Part shown: in pieces, positions 49,704-59,177 of the stretch | Layout: the number at the start of each line of letters is the position of its first letter | Position numbering within the stretch: the first letter of the stretch is position 1 | NCBI RefSeq assembly: GCF_003569805.1 | Contig: NZ_KZ984051.1 | Location: 683,779 to 747,778, forward strand | Length of the DNA stretch: 64,000 bases | Direction: 5' to 3' | Origin: Microbacterium halotolerans | GTDB lineage: Bacteria > Actinomycetota > Actinomycetes > Actinomycetales > Microbacteriaceae | The notes under the pieces: generated by a model | The model's input: only the letters and a program-made list of their open reading frames with translations | Database searches by the model: none | What the model was told of the DNA's origin: nothing | Translations under genes and position numbers: made by a program

Positions 49704-50477
49704 CTACGGCAGATCGTTCCGGATCAGGGTGGATGTGTCGGTCAGTGCCGCGTAGAGCGCCGGCACCCGCGATTTCGGCATGCGCGAGGCGGGGGAGGAG
49801 ATCGCAAGCGCGGCGATCGTCCGACCGATCCGGTCGCGGACGGGCACTGCCATCGCCCGCAGCCCGTGTGCGCTCTCCTCGTCGTTGAACGCATAGCCCT
49901 TGAGCTGCACGTACGCGAGCTCCTCCCGCAACATAGCAAACGTCTTGCGGGTCTGCGCCGTCACCTTCTTGAGGCCGCGCGGGTACAGCTTGCGGATCTC
50001 ATCCTGCCCTAGTGCGGCCAGCAGGACCTTTCCACCGGAAGAGGCATAGGCGGGAAGCACGAGCCCGGTCGCGACACGAGTGCGGACGACGCCCGGCCCT
50101 TCCACGCCGCCGATGAAACGTGCATCGCCCTCGTCGAGCACGATGATGTTCACCGTCTCGCCTAGCTCCGCCGCGAGCGCGTCCATGTGTGGTTCCGCCG
50201 CGCGGCGCAGGTCGTACTCGCTCACGGACCGGAGCCCCAGCTCGATGAGCGCTGTACCGGCGCGGAATGCCCGAGTGACGCGGTCCTGCACGAGGAACCT
50301 CCGCCACGCCAGCGTCGCCAGTAGCCGGTGCGCCGTGGACCGCGCCACTCCCAACTGCTCGGCCACATCGGAGACGCGCAGTTCCGCATTCGTCTCCAGG
50401 AGGATCAGAACACGGAGTGCGTGGTCTACCGACTCGATCAGGTCGGGCGGAGGCGGAGTTGCAGGGTCATCAGTCAT
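49704..50477 (-). CDS. IclR-family regulator of the aromatic island
   Basis: 257 residues from M-T-D-D-P-A-T-P; the longer frame to 50825 runs into the divergent permease. Winged helix with L-R-V-S-D-V-A-E-Q-L-G-V-A-R-S-T-A-H-R-L near 32-51; effector domain with S-S-G-G-K-V-L-L-A-A-L-G near 144 and A-V-P-V-R-D near 213. Sits inside the island between the hydratase/aldolase pair (convergent) and the importer operon (divergent), next to one of the four shared palindromes. Confidence 0.92.
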   Translation of the reverse strand: MTDDPATPPPPDLIESVDHALRVLILLETNAELRVSDVAEQLGVARSTAHRLLATLAWRRFLVQDRVTRAFRAGTALIELGLRSVSEYDLRRAAEPHMDALAAELGETVNIIVLDEGDARFIGGVEGPGVVRTRVATGLVLPAYASSGGKVLLAALGQDEIRKLYPRGLKKVTAQTRKTFAMLREELAYVQLKGYAFNDEESAHGLRAMAVPVRDRIGRTIAALAISSPASRMPKSRVPALYAALTDTSTLIRNDLP

Positions 50478-50511
50478 ACCGACATTATGCACAGAGGACC
50501 ACGCTTCCCGA

Positions 50512-50526
50512 TTCCGTCCAGCGGAA
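50512..50526. promoter_or_regulatory. Island operator 2, iclR/importer divergent promoter
   Basis: TTCCG-TCCAG-CGGAA, perfect arms and followed by CAA like site 1. It lies 35 bases before the regulator start and 100 bases before the importer genes, so it can control both. Confidence 0.6.
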
Positions 50527-50625
50527 CAATAGGCGATCGAGTTCCCATTGTGGGGAGAACACCGATCAGATAGTTCCCACCCCTCTGGGTGCCACCGACT
50601 CAACGAAGAGTGAGGTAATCCGCAC

Positions 50626-52458
50626 GTGATGAAGATTCGTCGACAGCCGAGCAATGGCGCATTCAGCACCTCGCGCAGCATGTTGCCGTTGGTGGTGATC
50701 GCCGTTCTCCTGTTTGCGCTCCCGGTGATCATGCTTGTGATCGGCGCGTTCCGCAACGCGCCTCCCGGACAAGCCGCGCAGTGGTCGTTCGACGCGTTCG
50801 GCCGCACGCTCGCCAATCCGGCCACCTACAGTACCTTCGCCGACTCCGTCGTGATCGCCGTCGTGTGCGCCGCCTGTTCAGTGATTCTCGCCCTGGTCCT
50901 TGTGTTCTTCGCCGTGCGCAGCACGGCACCTCTGCGGCGCATCGTGACTCCGGTGACGGTGCTTGTGCTCGCGCTGCCGCCGCTGTTCTATGCGATGAGC
51001 TGGGGAATGCTCTGGAATCCACGGCTCAGTTATGTCAACCAGTGGTGGATGAGCGTGACGGGCGGCGAAGAACCCCTCTTTTCGGCGTACTCGTGGCCTG
51101 GCCTGGTGTCGGTGATGATCCTCAAGGGCACATCGTTCTGTTACCTGCTGCTGCTCGGGCCGTTCCGCGCGATGGATCGCAGTCTCGAGGAAGCCGCGCA
51201 GATGTCCGGAGCGAGCCGCCTGCGCACGATCTTCAACATCGACCTCGCCGTGTTGCTGCCCGCTATCTCGGGCGTGGTGATCCTGAATCTGATCATCGGC
51301 CTCGAGGCCTTCGAAGTTCCCCTCTTCCTCGGCACTCCAGCCGGCATCGACGTCTTTTCGACGGAGATCTACGGCTATATCTCCGATCAAACCCCGGCCG
51401 ACTACGGCGGGGCGAGCGTGCTCTCCCTCCTCCTCGTCGGGCTCGTGCTGCTCATGGTCGCTCTGCAGTGGGTCATGCTCGGGGGGAAGCGCTACACCAC
51501 CGTCACGGGCAAGAGCTACAACACGACGCCCTGGGAGATCGGTGCGTGGCGCTGGGTCGGCACTGCCGTGATCGCCCTGTACGTCCTCTTCGGTGTCGTG
51601 CTGCCCATCGCGCAACTCGTGCTGGGCAGCCTCCAGCCTTTCTTCGGCGGCGGCGTCTATGCCCTCACCAACTACGAGGCGCTGCTCAGTGATCCCATGA
51701 CGGTCGAAGCGATCCGCTCCACCATCATCGTGGCGATCGTGGGCGGCCTCGCTGCTGTCGCGCTCGCGTTCCTCACGATGTACGCGGTCACGCACAACGA
51801 GACATGGATGCGCCGGGTGGTCGAGATGCTCACCTGGCTGCCGTTCACGTTGCCGGGCATCGTGCTCGCGCTCGGTCTGTCATGGACGTATGTCAGCATT
51901 CCGGGCTTGCGGCAACTGTACGGCTCGATGATTCTCGTGGGGCTGGGGCTTGTGATCGCGGCGGTGCCGATCGCCACCCGCGCGATTCAGCCAGCGCTGA
52001 TGCAGATCAACCGCGAGCTTGAGGAAGCGTCGCGCATCAGCGGCGCTCGTCCTATGCGCGTAGTGCTCGGCGTCGTGCTGCCGCTGATCGCGCCGAGCTT
52101 CTTCTCGGCCTGGTTCGTCGTCGCGATCGTGATCGCCGGCAATCTCTCGATTCCGGTGCTCCTCTCCTCCGCGCTCACGCCCACCGTCCCGTTGCTTGTG
52201 TACGACCTGAACACACAGGGCTACGCATCCCGCGCAGCGGCGCTACTGGTGCTCCTGCTCGGCACGCTCACCATCGGCATGCTCCTGCTCTTGGCGCTCC
52301 AGCGCCTCGTGACAGTCGCGCTACGGCGCCTGCGCACCGGAGCGTCATCTCGGCAAGGGCACTCCGTCGAAGAGCCCTCCGCCGATCCCGTGCGAACCGG
52401 AAGTGCCGAGCGCGCCCTCGGGCAGCACCCTTCCGATGCACCTACGAACAAGAGATAG
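50626..52458 (+). CDS. ABC importer permease, two fused halves (Fe3+/AEP/thiamine-type)
   Basis: 610 residues with twelve spans in two homologous halves, each with a permease coupling loop: E-E-A-A-Q-M-S-G-A-S near 190 and E-E-A-S-R-I-S-G-A-R near 466. This SfuB/FbpB-like architecture replaces two separate permeases. A 45-residue hydrophilic tail follows the last span. GTG start with GAGG about 10 bases upstream (ATG three bases later is possible). Divergent from the IclR gene. In this island it probably imports an aromatic acid rather than iron. Confidence 0.9.
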   Translation: MMKIRRQPSNGAFSTSRSMLPLVVIAVLLFALPVIMLVIGAFRNAPPGQAAQWSFDAFGRTLANPATYSTFADSVVIAVVCAACSVILALVLVFFAVRSTAPLRRIVTPVTVLVLALPPLFYAMSWGMLWNPRLSYVNQWWMSVTGGEEPLFSAYSWPGLVSVMILKGTSFCYLLLLGPFRAMDRSLEEAAQMSGASRLRTIFNIDLAVLLPAISGVVILNLIIGLEAFEVPLFLGTPAGIDVFSTEIYGYISDQTPADYGGASVLSLLLVGLVLLMVALQWVMLGGKRYTTVTGKSYNTTPWEIGAWRWVGTAVIALYVLFGVVLPIAQLVLGSLQPFFGGGVYALTNYEALLSDPMTVEAIRSTIIVAIVGGLAAVALAFLTMYAVTHNETWMRRVVEMLTWLPFTLPGIVLALGLSWTYVSIPGLRQLYGSMILVGLGLVIAAVPIATRAIQPALMQINRELEEASRISGARPMRVVLGVVLPLIAPSFFSAWFVVAIVIAGNLSIPVLLSSALTPTVPLLVYDLNTQGYASRAAALLVLLLGTLTIGMLLLLALQRLVTVALRRLRTGASSRQGHSVEEPSADPVRTGSAERALGQHPSDAPTNKR

Positions 52459-52468
52459 GACGGACTTC

Positions 52469-53596
52469 ATGCGCCCCATGACCAAGATCGCGAGCGGGTT
52501 ACTCGCACTCACGTTCCTGCTGTCGGCTTGTAGCATCGACGGTGCGCCTGGAGACGGCGCCACCCCCGGCGGAGACGTCCCTCCCATGGACGACGTTCAG
52601 GCTTTGGGAGGCGACGCGGCTGTCGACGCGATTGACGAGCTCTACGAGGCCGCGATCGAGGCTGGGCAGACTACGGTGACGGTCTACGGCCCAGGCGAGA
52701 CCGACAAGCAGTCGATCTACGATGAGCTCTTCTTGGCTCGGTTCCCTGAGATCTCAGTCACCGGCGTGTACCTGCTCGGACCGGACTACGCCGCCCGGCT
52801 GGAGGGCGAGTTCGCCAGCGGCCAGCACGTCGCCGACCTCGTGCAGGCGGGTGACACTTCCATCTCGCCCGGTCTGCCGCAGGACTACTACGAGGCCTTC
52901 CGGCCCGTCACCGCGAGCGAGATGGACCAGTCGTCCTACTCCGACGCGAACGGCATGGTGTGGGCCGCGAGTGGTACGGCGTTCGGCCATATGTACAACA
53001 CCACGCAACTCGCCCCGGCGGACGCCCCGCAAGGCTGGGAGGATCTGCTCGACCCGGCGTTGGCAGGGCGGATCACTACCGATGACGTGGCCCGCAACGG
53101 CGCAGGCTTCGGCACCCTCTCGCACTTGCTCTGGGATGGCACAGCCGACACCGAGTACATCGAGGGGCTTGCCGCTCAGGACATCGTGTTCCAAGCATCC
53201 TCGCCCGCCTCCGGAAACGCCGTAGCCACGGGCGAGTACGCGCTGCAGAGCTGGTACCCGATGCCGTTCTACATACGAGACCAAGCGGCGGGTGCACCAG
53301 TCGAGTACGTCTTCCCGACAGAAGGCGGCGTGCACATCTCTCCCCACTACCTCGGCGTCGTCAACGGTGCGCCGAACCCTGAGGCCGCCAAGCTCCTCAT
53401 GACCTGGTTGTTCACCCCCGAGGCGCAGCAGGCGATGGCCGAGATCGGCTACTACCCGCTCGTTCCGGGGCAGCCCGGTGTGCCGGGGTACCCGCCCATC
53501 GACGACCTGGATCTCCTCAAGCCGTTCAGCCTGACAGACCTCAACGCCATCAACGCGGAGAACCTGGAGATCATCCAGTCCGCCTTCGCCAACTGA
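52469..53596 (+). CDS. ABC importer binding lipoprotein (Fe3+/AEP-type family)
   Basis: 375 residues. Lipoprotein signal with L-L-S-A-C near 18. Mature part resembles SfuA/PhnS-like periplasmic proteins: V-T-V-Y-G-P-G-E-T-D-K near 70-80, A-A-S-G-T-A-F-G-H-M-Y-N-T near 165, and W-E-D-L-L-D-P-A-L-A-G-R near 188. No cluster of tyrosines typical of iron coordination could be singled out, so the ligand may be organic. Eleven bases behind the permease. Confidence 0.88.
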   Translation: MRPMTKIASGLLALTFLLSACSIDGAPGDGATPGGDVPPMDDVQALGGDAAVDAIDELYEAAIEAGQTTVTVYGPGETDKQSIYDELFLARFPEISVTGVYLLGPDYAARLEGEFASGQHVADLVQAGDTSISPGLPQDYYEAFRPVTASEMDQSSYSDANGMVWAASGTAFGHMYNTTQLAPADAPQGWEDLLDPALAGRITTDDVARNGAGFGTLSHLLWDGTADTEYIEGLAAQDIVFQASSPASGNAVATGEYALQSWYPMPFYIRDQAAGAPVEYVFPTEGGVHISPHYLGVVNGAPNPEAAKLLMTWLFTPEAQQAMAEIGYYPLVPGQPGVPGYPPIDDLDLLKPFSLTDLNAINAENLEIIQSAFAN

Positions 53597-53613
53597 CCCG
53601 AAAGGCAGAGAAT

Positions 53614-54636
53614 ATGGCATCGCTCACCATGGCCTTCGCGACTTCGCACGCCCCGCAGCTCGGTACGCCGCCGGAGAACTGGGACGGCCGCGCTGCCGCG
53701 GACAAGAAGAACCAGAGTCTCGCCTTCCGGGGGGAGACGCACCCCTACGACGAGTTGAACAAGCTTCGACGTTCCGCCTTCGGGGGAGAGCTCGCTGTAG
53801 ACATCTATCGCGAGAAGCACGATCGCTGCCGTGCCGCGATCGACCGGCTGGAGGACTTCGTCCGCTCGTCCGAGGTCGATGTGCTTGTGATCGTCAGCAG
53901 CGATCACAAGGAGACGTTCAACGACGAAGAGCTCGCGCCGTTCGTCATCTACTGGGGTGACAGGGTGCAGCACGAGCCCCTCACGCAGGACGATCTCGAC
54001 GCGATGGCGCCGGGTCTCGCGATCGCCGAGGTGAAGAACGTCCCCGCCGTGAGCTCGACTCGCCAGTGCCACAGCGACCTCGCACTCCACCTGATCGCGT
54101 CCGTGCAGTCGAGCGGCTTCGACCCCGCCGCGTCGCAGGTGCTCCCCGCAGGGAAGTTCGGCGACCACGGCATCCCCCACGGCTGGGGCTTCATCATGCA
54201 GCAGGTGCTCAAGGGCGACGTTCCCGTGCCGATCGTGCCGATCTTCGTGAACACGTTCTGGCACCCCAATCCGCCGAGCGCGGCGAGGTCATATGACTTC
54301 GGGCTCGCTCTGGCCGAGGCGATTGCGAGCTACCCAGAGGATATCAAGGTCGGTGTCGTCGGATCGGGCGGTCTCTCGCACTTCGTGATCGACGAGGACC
54401 TGGACCGCACGGTGCTGGACGCGTTCGCCCAGGCCGAGTCCGCCCCTCTGCGTGAACTGCCCGACGACGTACTCGTGGCGGGCTCCTCCGAGATCCGCAA
54501 CTGGATCGTTGCGGGTGCCGCAGCCAACGCGTCGGGGCTGCGCGCCGAGGTGGTCGATTACGTGCCCGCTTACCGGACCGAGGCCGGCACGGGGTGTGGC
54601 ATGGGTTTCATGACATGGAAGGCGGCCACCGCATGA
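53614..54636 (+). CDS. Class III extradiol ring-cleavage dioxygenase, 3-O-methylgallate dioxygenase-like (DesZ type)
   Basis: 340 residues with the LigB fold. Iron ligands and base are recognisable: T-S-H-A-P-Q-L near 10-16, V-S-S-D-H-K-E near 95-100, and S-G-G-L-S-H-F-V-I-D near 250. The diagnostic ends S-E-I-R-N-W-I near 290 and E-A-G-T-G-C-G-M-G-F near the C terminus are those of the 3-O-methylgallate 3,4-dioxygenase branch, which cleaves methoxylated or trihydroxylated benzoates without a separate alpha subunit. It lies between binding protein and ATPase genes of an importer, with ATGA coupling to the latter. Confidence 0.85.
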   Translation: MASLTMAFATSHAPQLGTPPENWDGRAAADKKNQSLAFRGETHPYDELNKLRRSAFGGELAVDIYREKHDRCRAAIDRLEDFVRSSEVDVLVIVSSDHKETFNDEELAPFVIYWGDRVQHEPLTQDDLDAMAPGLAIAEVKNVPAVSSTRQCHSDLALHLIASVQSSGFDPAASQVLPAGKFGDHGIPHGWGFIMQQVLKGDVPVPIVPIFVNTFWHPNPPSAARSYDFGLALAEAIASYPEDIKVGVVGSGGLSHFVIDEDLDRTVLDAFAQAESAPLRELPDDVLVAGSSEIRNWIVAGAAANASGLRAEVVDYVPAYRTEAGTGCGMGFMTWKAATA

Positions 54637-55802
54637 GCGCCGTCTCACTGAGGAACCTGACGAAGCGCTACGGAGCCGCCTCGACAGCAGCGGTGGATGA
54701 TCTGTCCCTCGACATCGCCGACGGCGAGTTCGTGACTCTGCTTGGACCGAGCGGGTGCGGCAAGACCACTACGTTGCGCTGTCTCGCGGGGCTCGAGGTC
54801 CCGACCGACGGTGAGGTCACTATCGGCGGCCGTACCGTCTATTCCGCCGCGAGCTCGAAGTTCGTGCCCCCGGAGAAACGCGCTATCGGCATGGTGTTCC
54901 AGAGCTACGCGCTCTGGCCGCACATGACCGTGGGTCAGACGGTGAGCTACCCGCTCAAGCTCGCGAAGATCCCAGCCGCCGAGCGTCAGCGTCGCATCGA
55001 CGAGATGCTCGAGCGGGTGCACCTGCTCGCCCGGAAGGATGATCAGGCGGTCGCGCTCTCGGGCGGGCAGCAGCAGCGTGTCGCGCTCGCGCGCGCGATG
55101 GCGAATCGCTCTTCGCTCGTGCTCTTCGACGAACCTTTGTCGAACCTCGATGTGAAGCTCCGCAATTCCATGCGCACACAGATCCGAGAGCTCCACAATG
55201 AGCTCGGTACGACGTCGGTCTACGTGACGCACGACCAGGAGGAAGCCATCGCGCTCGCCGACCGGGTTGTCGTGATGAACGCCGGTCGAGTCGAGCAGGT
55301 GGGCACGCCGCGTGAACTGTATGCGCGGCCGGCGAACGCGTTCGTCGCCGACTTCATGGGCTTCCAGAACATCCTTCCCGCCACGGTCGTCAGCGTCGGC
55401 TCGCACACGGCGGTCGTGGAACTCGACGGGATCGGAGCGCGCATCGAGATGTCCGCGCCGGGATCACGTAAGGCAGGGGACACGCTCCTCGTCGCCTTTC
55501 GTGCGAGCCATCTGGAGGTGTCGTCGGCAACCGAGGGCGCTGAGGGTGCGATCACGGGGCGCATTCGCAGCGTGACCTACCTCGGCACGTCGCTTCGCGT
55601 GCTCGTCGAGACCGCGAATGGCGTGGTGCGGACGCAGATCGACGAGCGCGACTTCGATCGCTACGGTCCGGACGACTTGAACAGCGGCAACGACGTATCG
55701 CTCATGATCTCGCCAGCTCGCCTCGTCGGCCTTCCTTCGCCCGAGGACGCCGCCCACTCCGAACCCGCGGCGTCGACCATCACGACTCGCGTGCCCGCCT
55801 GA
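54633..55802 (+). CDS. ABC importer ATP-binding protein (PotA/FbpC type)
   Basis: 389 residues. Walker A G-P-S-G-C-G-K-T-T near 41, signature L-S-G-G-Q-Q-Q-R near 143, Walker B L-V-L-F-D-E-P-L-S-N-L-D near 162, H-loop V-T-H-D-Q-E-E-A; a C-terminal TOBE domain after residue 280. Serves the fused permease and lipoprotein upstream. Overlaps the dioxygenase stop by 4 bases, so import and ring cleavage are tied in one transcript. Confidence 0.93.
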   Translation: MSAVSLRNLTKRYGAASTAAVDDLSLDIADGEFVTLLGPSGCGKTTTLRCLAGLEVPTDGEVTIGGRTVYSAASSKFVPPEKRAIGMVFQSYALWPHMTVGQTVSYPLKLAKIPAAERQRRIDEMLERVHLLARKDDQAVALSGGQQQRVALARAMANRSSLVLFDEPLSNLDVKLRNSMRTQIRELHNELGTTSVYVTHDQEEAIALADRVVVMNAGRVEQVGTPRELYARPANAFVADFMGFQNILPATVVSVGSHTAVVELDGIGARIEMSAPGSRKAGDTLLVAFRASHLEVSSATEGAEGAITGRIRSVTYLGTSLRVLVETANGVVRTQIDERDFDRYGPDDLNSGNDVSLMISPARLVGLPSPEDAAHSEPAASTITTRVPA

Positions 55803-55833
55803 GGGCGGCCGCTTCATTCCACGAGGAGAACGC

Positions 55834-57738
55834 ATGCCCCTGTCTGCCGTCGATCGGCCACAACTGCTCCCCCCGCTCGCTCCGGACGAATGGCCTCAGG
55901 AGATACCCGTCATCGTCGTCGGGGGTGGTCCCGTCGGCATGTCGTGCGCGCTCCTACTCGCGCAGCGCGGCGTCGAGGTGCTTCTCGTCGAACGCCGCGA
56001 CTTCGAGTTCCGGCTGCCACGGGCCCACCTGCTTAACGTGCGCACTATGGAGATCTTCCACACGATGGGCGTCGCGGACGACATCTACCGGATGGGTCCC
56101 GACCACGACCGCTGGCACAAGGTCGCGTGGTACACCTCCGTCGATGCCCGCACGCCCTACGAGGGTCTCAAGATCGGCGAGGTTCCGGCGTGGGGCGGTG
56201 GTGACGACCGCGAGCGGTACGCGCAGGCCAGCCCGCGCAGATACGCCAATCTCCCCCAGATCCGCCTCGATCCGCTGATCCATGCGCACGCGTCGGCCGC
56301 GCTTCCCGGCCGGCTGCGCGGAGGTCAGGAGGTCCGGGGAATCGGTCAAGACGAGCACGGCGTGAGCGTGACGATCGTCGACCTGGAGTCCGGCGCCATC
56401 CGCGAGCAACGCGCGAAGTACGCCATCTTCGCCGACGGCGGACGAACGAGCAACGATCTGCTGGAGGTCGAGTTCGACGGTGTCACGGCGATCCGCAACG
56501 TCACGACGTATCACGTCAGTTCCGACTTGTCGATGTGGTCGGAACCCGACGCCATCCTTGCCCACTTCGTGCACCCATCCGGCCATGGCCGCCGGATGGG
56601 GACGATGCAGGCGATCGGGCCGATCAACTACAGCCGCGACTCGGAGGAGTGGCTCGTGGGCGTCGCCGGTTGGATGCTGGAAGGCGATCCGGAGGATCAC
56701 GCGACCCATGACCGCGCGATCCGGCGCCTGTTGAATCTGGCGGACGACCACCCGCTCGAGATCCACTCGATCAACGCCTGGACCTACAACGGAGCGGTCG
56801 CGCAGAAGTACCGAGCGGGCCGAGCGTTCCTTGCGGGCGATGCCGCTCACCGGCATCCTCCGACGGGTGGCCTCGGGCTGAACGGTGGCATCCAGGACGC
56901 GGCGAACCTCGCGTGGAAGCTGGGTGCCGTGCTCGACGGCAGGGCGCCGGAGTCGCTGCTGGACAGCTACCAGCAGGAGCGCCGCCCGGTCGCGGCCTAT
57001 TACACGGCGCACTCTCTCGAGAACGCGAACCGGCACCCTCCGATCGCGGAGGCGCTGGGGTTCTCGGATGCCGCCACCGTCGAGGACGAGCACCGTTCCC
57101 TCGACGTGTTCCTCGGCACCGGCCCGGAACCGGAAGCCATGCGGGAGCGGGTACGCACGGCTGTCGCAGCCAACGCGTTCGACTTCAGCCAGCTCAATGT
57201 GGAGGCGGGGTACCACTATTCGGCGGGCGCGCTCTTGCCGGACAACTCGCCCCTCCCCGAGGGATACGAATCGCCAATCGTCTTCCAGCCGGTGTCGCGC
57301 CCCGGCCATCACATCCCCCACGCGTGGCTCCGCCGATCGAACGGCGGCACGGAAGCCGACCCGGTATCCACGGTGGACCTCGTCGCGCACGAAGGGTTCA
57401 CGCTCTTCGTCGGCGACGAGGCGAGCGACACCTGGCGGCGGGCGGTGGATGGCGTCGAGACCACGCTGCCGATCACCGTGGTCTCGATCCCCCACAGCGA
57501 GGACGCGTGGGCGGCGGTGCGCGAGGTCGATTCATCGGGGGCGATCCTCGTGCGCCCCGATTGGATGGTGGCGTGGCGCGTGCTGGAGTCGCCGCCCGAT
57601 CTGCGCACGGCACTTCAGGACGCGATCGATCTCATCCTGCGCGGAGGCGCACGGCCGGCGGAGGACCCCGCGGATCCCTTCGTGGAACGGATCCGGGTCG
57701 CGGCCGAGCGGATCGCGGGGCTGGAGATCCGACGATGA
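55834..57738 (+). CDS. FAD-dependent aromatic monooxygenase (TfdB/phenol hydroxylase-like)
   Basis: 634 residues, class A flavoprotein hydroxylase. FAD-binding G-G-G-P-V-G near 30, R-A-H-L-L-N-V-R-T-M-E-I near 64-75, the second FAD motif G-D-A-A-H-R-H-P-P-T-G-G-L-G near 336-349, and a C-terminal thioredoxin-like domain as in phenol and 2,4-dichlorophenol hydroxylases. Adds one hydroxyl ortho to an existing phenol. GAGGAGA precedes the ATG. Its stop overlaps the first of two RraA-like genes. The true phenolic substrate is unknown. Confidence 0.9.
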   Translation: MPLSAVDRPQLLPPLAPDEWPQEIPVIVVGGGPVGMSCALLLAQRGVEVLLVERRDFEFRLPRAHLLNVRTMEIFHTMGVADDIYRMGPDHDRWHKVAWYTSVDARTPYEGLKIGEVPAWGGGDDRERYAQASPRRYANLPQIRLDPLIHAHASAALPGRLRGGQEVRGIGQDEHGVSVTIVDLESGAIREQRAKYAIFADGGRTSNDLLEVEFDGVTAIRNVTTYHVSSDLSMWSEPDAILAHFVHPSGHGRRMGTMQAIGPINYSRDSEEWLVGVAGWMLEGDPEDHATHDRAIRRLLNLADDHPLEIHSINAWTYNGAVAQKYRAGRAFLAGDAAHRHPPTGGLGLNGGIQDAANLAWKLGAVLDGRAPESLLDSYQQERRPVAAYYTAHSLENANRHPPIAEALGFSDAATVEDEHRSLDVFLGTGPEPEAMRERVRTAVAANAFDFSQLNVEAGYHYSAGALLPDNSPLPEGYESPIVFQPVSRPGHHIPHAWLRRSNGGTEADPVSTVDLVAHEGFTLFVGDEASDTWRRAVDGVETTLPITVVSIPHSEDAWAAVREVDSSGAILVRPDWMVAWRVLESPPDLRTALQDAIDLILRGGARPAEDPADPFVERIRVAAERIAGLEIRR

Positions 57739-58400
57739 CGGCCGACAAACTGCTGCTGCGGCTACGAGCCCTCGACACGTGCGCCGTCTCCGACGCTCTC
57801 GACACGCTGTCCCTTCCCGGGGCGACCACCGGGGTGCGCGCCCTCTGGTTCGCATCCGTCGTAGTCGGCCGGGCCCGGACGATCCAAGCCGGACCGCGCC
57901 CGTCCGACGGGTCCGCGGCCCATATCGCGGCGGCGGCGATCGACGATTCCGGCGAAACCGACGTCCTCGTGATCGCCAACGACGGCCGGCTCGACGTGTC
58001 CTGCTTCGGCGGCATCCTCACTCGCGCGTCGGTGCGCCGCGGCGTGCGTGGCGTCGTGATCGATGGTGCGTGCCGCGACATCGCTGAAAGCCGCGAGCTC
58101 GGCTTCCCGGTGTTCGGCCGTGCAGTTGTGCCAGTGAGCGCGCGCGGAAGGATCGTCCAGCTCAGCATGGACCAGACGATCGAGTTCGCAAGAGTCCGGG
58201 TCGACTCAGGCGATCTGGTGATTGCGGACGGCAATGGGGTCGTGTTCGTGCCGGCGGCCCGCGCCGAGGACGTGATCGGGATGGCCGAGCTCATCGCCGC
58301 CCGGGAGTGGCGCATGGCGACCGCCGTCGATGTGGGCGAGCCCGTGACTGACGTGATGCATGACAGCAAGTTCCCGACCTTGGAGGACCTGGACCGATGA
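57735..58400 (+). CDS. RraA/CHA-aldolase-like protein 2
   Basis: 221 residues. Conserved C-A-V-S-D-A-L-D near 17, D-G-A-C-R-D near 111 with the Arg-Asp pair, G-F-P-V-F near 124, A-D-G-N-G-V near 159. ATGA coupling with the monooxygenase gene and with the third paralogue. Its presence beside another RraA-like gene suggests either a hetero-oligomer or distinct aldol substrates (for example methoxylated or decarboxylated intermediates). Confidence 0.85.
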   Translation: MTADKLLLRLRALDTCAVSDALDTLSLPGATTGVRALWFASVVVGRARTIQAGPRPSDGSAAHIAAAAIDDSGETDVLVIANDGRLDVSCFGGILTRASVRRGVRGVVIDGACRDIAESRELGFPVFGRAVVPVSARGRIVQLSMDQTIEFARVRVDSGDLVIADGNGVVFVPAARAEDVIGMAELIAAREWRMATAVDVGEPVTDVMHDSKFPTLEDLDR

Positions 58401-59041
58401 CCGAAGACATCCCGCTCGCCCGCTTCTCCACGGCTACGGTCTCCGACGCACTCGACAAGCTTGGGCGGGCTGGGTCGATGCTCGGCGTCGCACCGCTCGT
58501 CGACAGCGCCCGGCTCGCGGGGCGCGCGTTCACGGTCCGGTACGTCGCAGCTGGCACGCCCGCCGGCACGGTGGGCGACTATCTCGACGATGTGGCACCG
58601 GGCGAGGTCGTGGTGCTCGACAACGGCAGCCGCACGGACTGCACAGTGTGGGGCGACATCCTGACGTCGATGGCGGCCGACCGTGGCGTGTCCGGCACCG
58701 TGATCGACGGCGTCAACCGCGATGTCGAGCGCGCGCTCGACCTGCAGTACCCGATCTTCAGCCGTGGGCGGTTCATGCGTACAGGCAAGGACCGCGTCGA
58801 GGTCGCGGATGTAGGGAAGCCCGTGACGATCGGTGGCGTGCAGGTCAGAGCAGGGGACGCGATCATCGGCGACGCAGACGGCGTACTCGTCGTCGCACGC
58901 GAGATCGAGGACGAGGTGCTGGAGATCTGCGAGTCGATCCATAGCCGCGAGAGCGCGATCCTCGAGGCCGTGCTCGCGGGCTCCTCTCTGGCGGAGGCAC
59001 GCTCGGCGCAGGGGTACCACGTGCTGCAACGCCCTAACTGA
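58397..59041 (+). CDS. RraA/CHA-aldolase-like protein 3
   Basis: 214 residues. T-V-S-D-A-L-D-K-L near 15, D-G-V-N-R-D near 102 with Arg-Asp, A-D-G-V near 158. It departs from the other two in the segment after the Arg-Asp motif (Q-Y-P-I-F-S-R-G-R-F instead of G-F-P-V-F), so its substrate pocket probably differs. Last gene of the importer/dioxygenase operon; the 136 bases to the convergent decarboxylase gene hold nothing recognised. Confidence 0.83.
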   Translation: MTEDIPLARFSTATVSDALDKLGRAGSMLGVAPLVDSARLAGRAFTVRYVAAGTPAGTVGDYLDDVAPGEVVVLDNGSRTDCTVWGDILTSMAADRGVSGTVIDGVNRDVERALDLQYPIFSRGRFMRTGKDRVEVADVGKPVTIGGVQVRAGDAIIGDADGVLVVAREIEDEVLEICESIHSRESAILEAVLAGSSLAEARSAQGYHVLQRPN

Positions 59042-59177
59042 GGAGGAGAAGGCGCTTCGTCTCGCACCTTCTTCACTCCAACGGTGGCGCTCTCCCGGAA
59101 CTCCGAGAACACGGCCCACGACCAAGAGCCGGATGCGAGATCGTGCGAGATCGATTGCGCCGCTTCGCGGCGACCGC

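Noticed and set aside
55954..57495. Minus-strand open frame of 513 codons
   Set aside because: Antisense to the FAD monooxygenase gene, whose FAD motifs are unmistakable on the plus strand.
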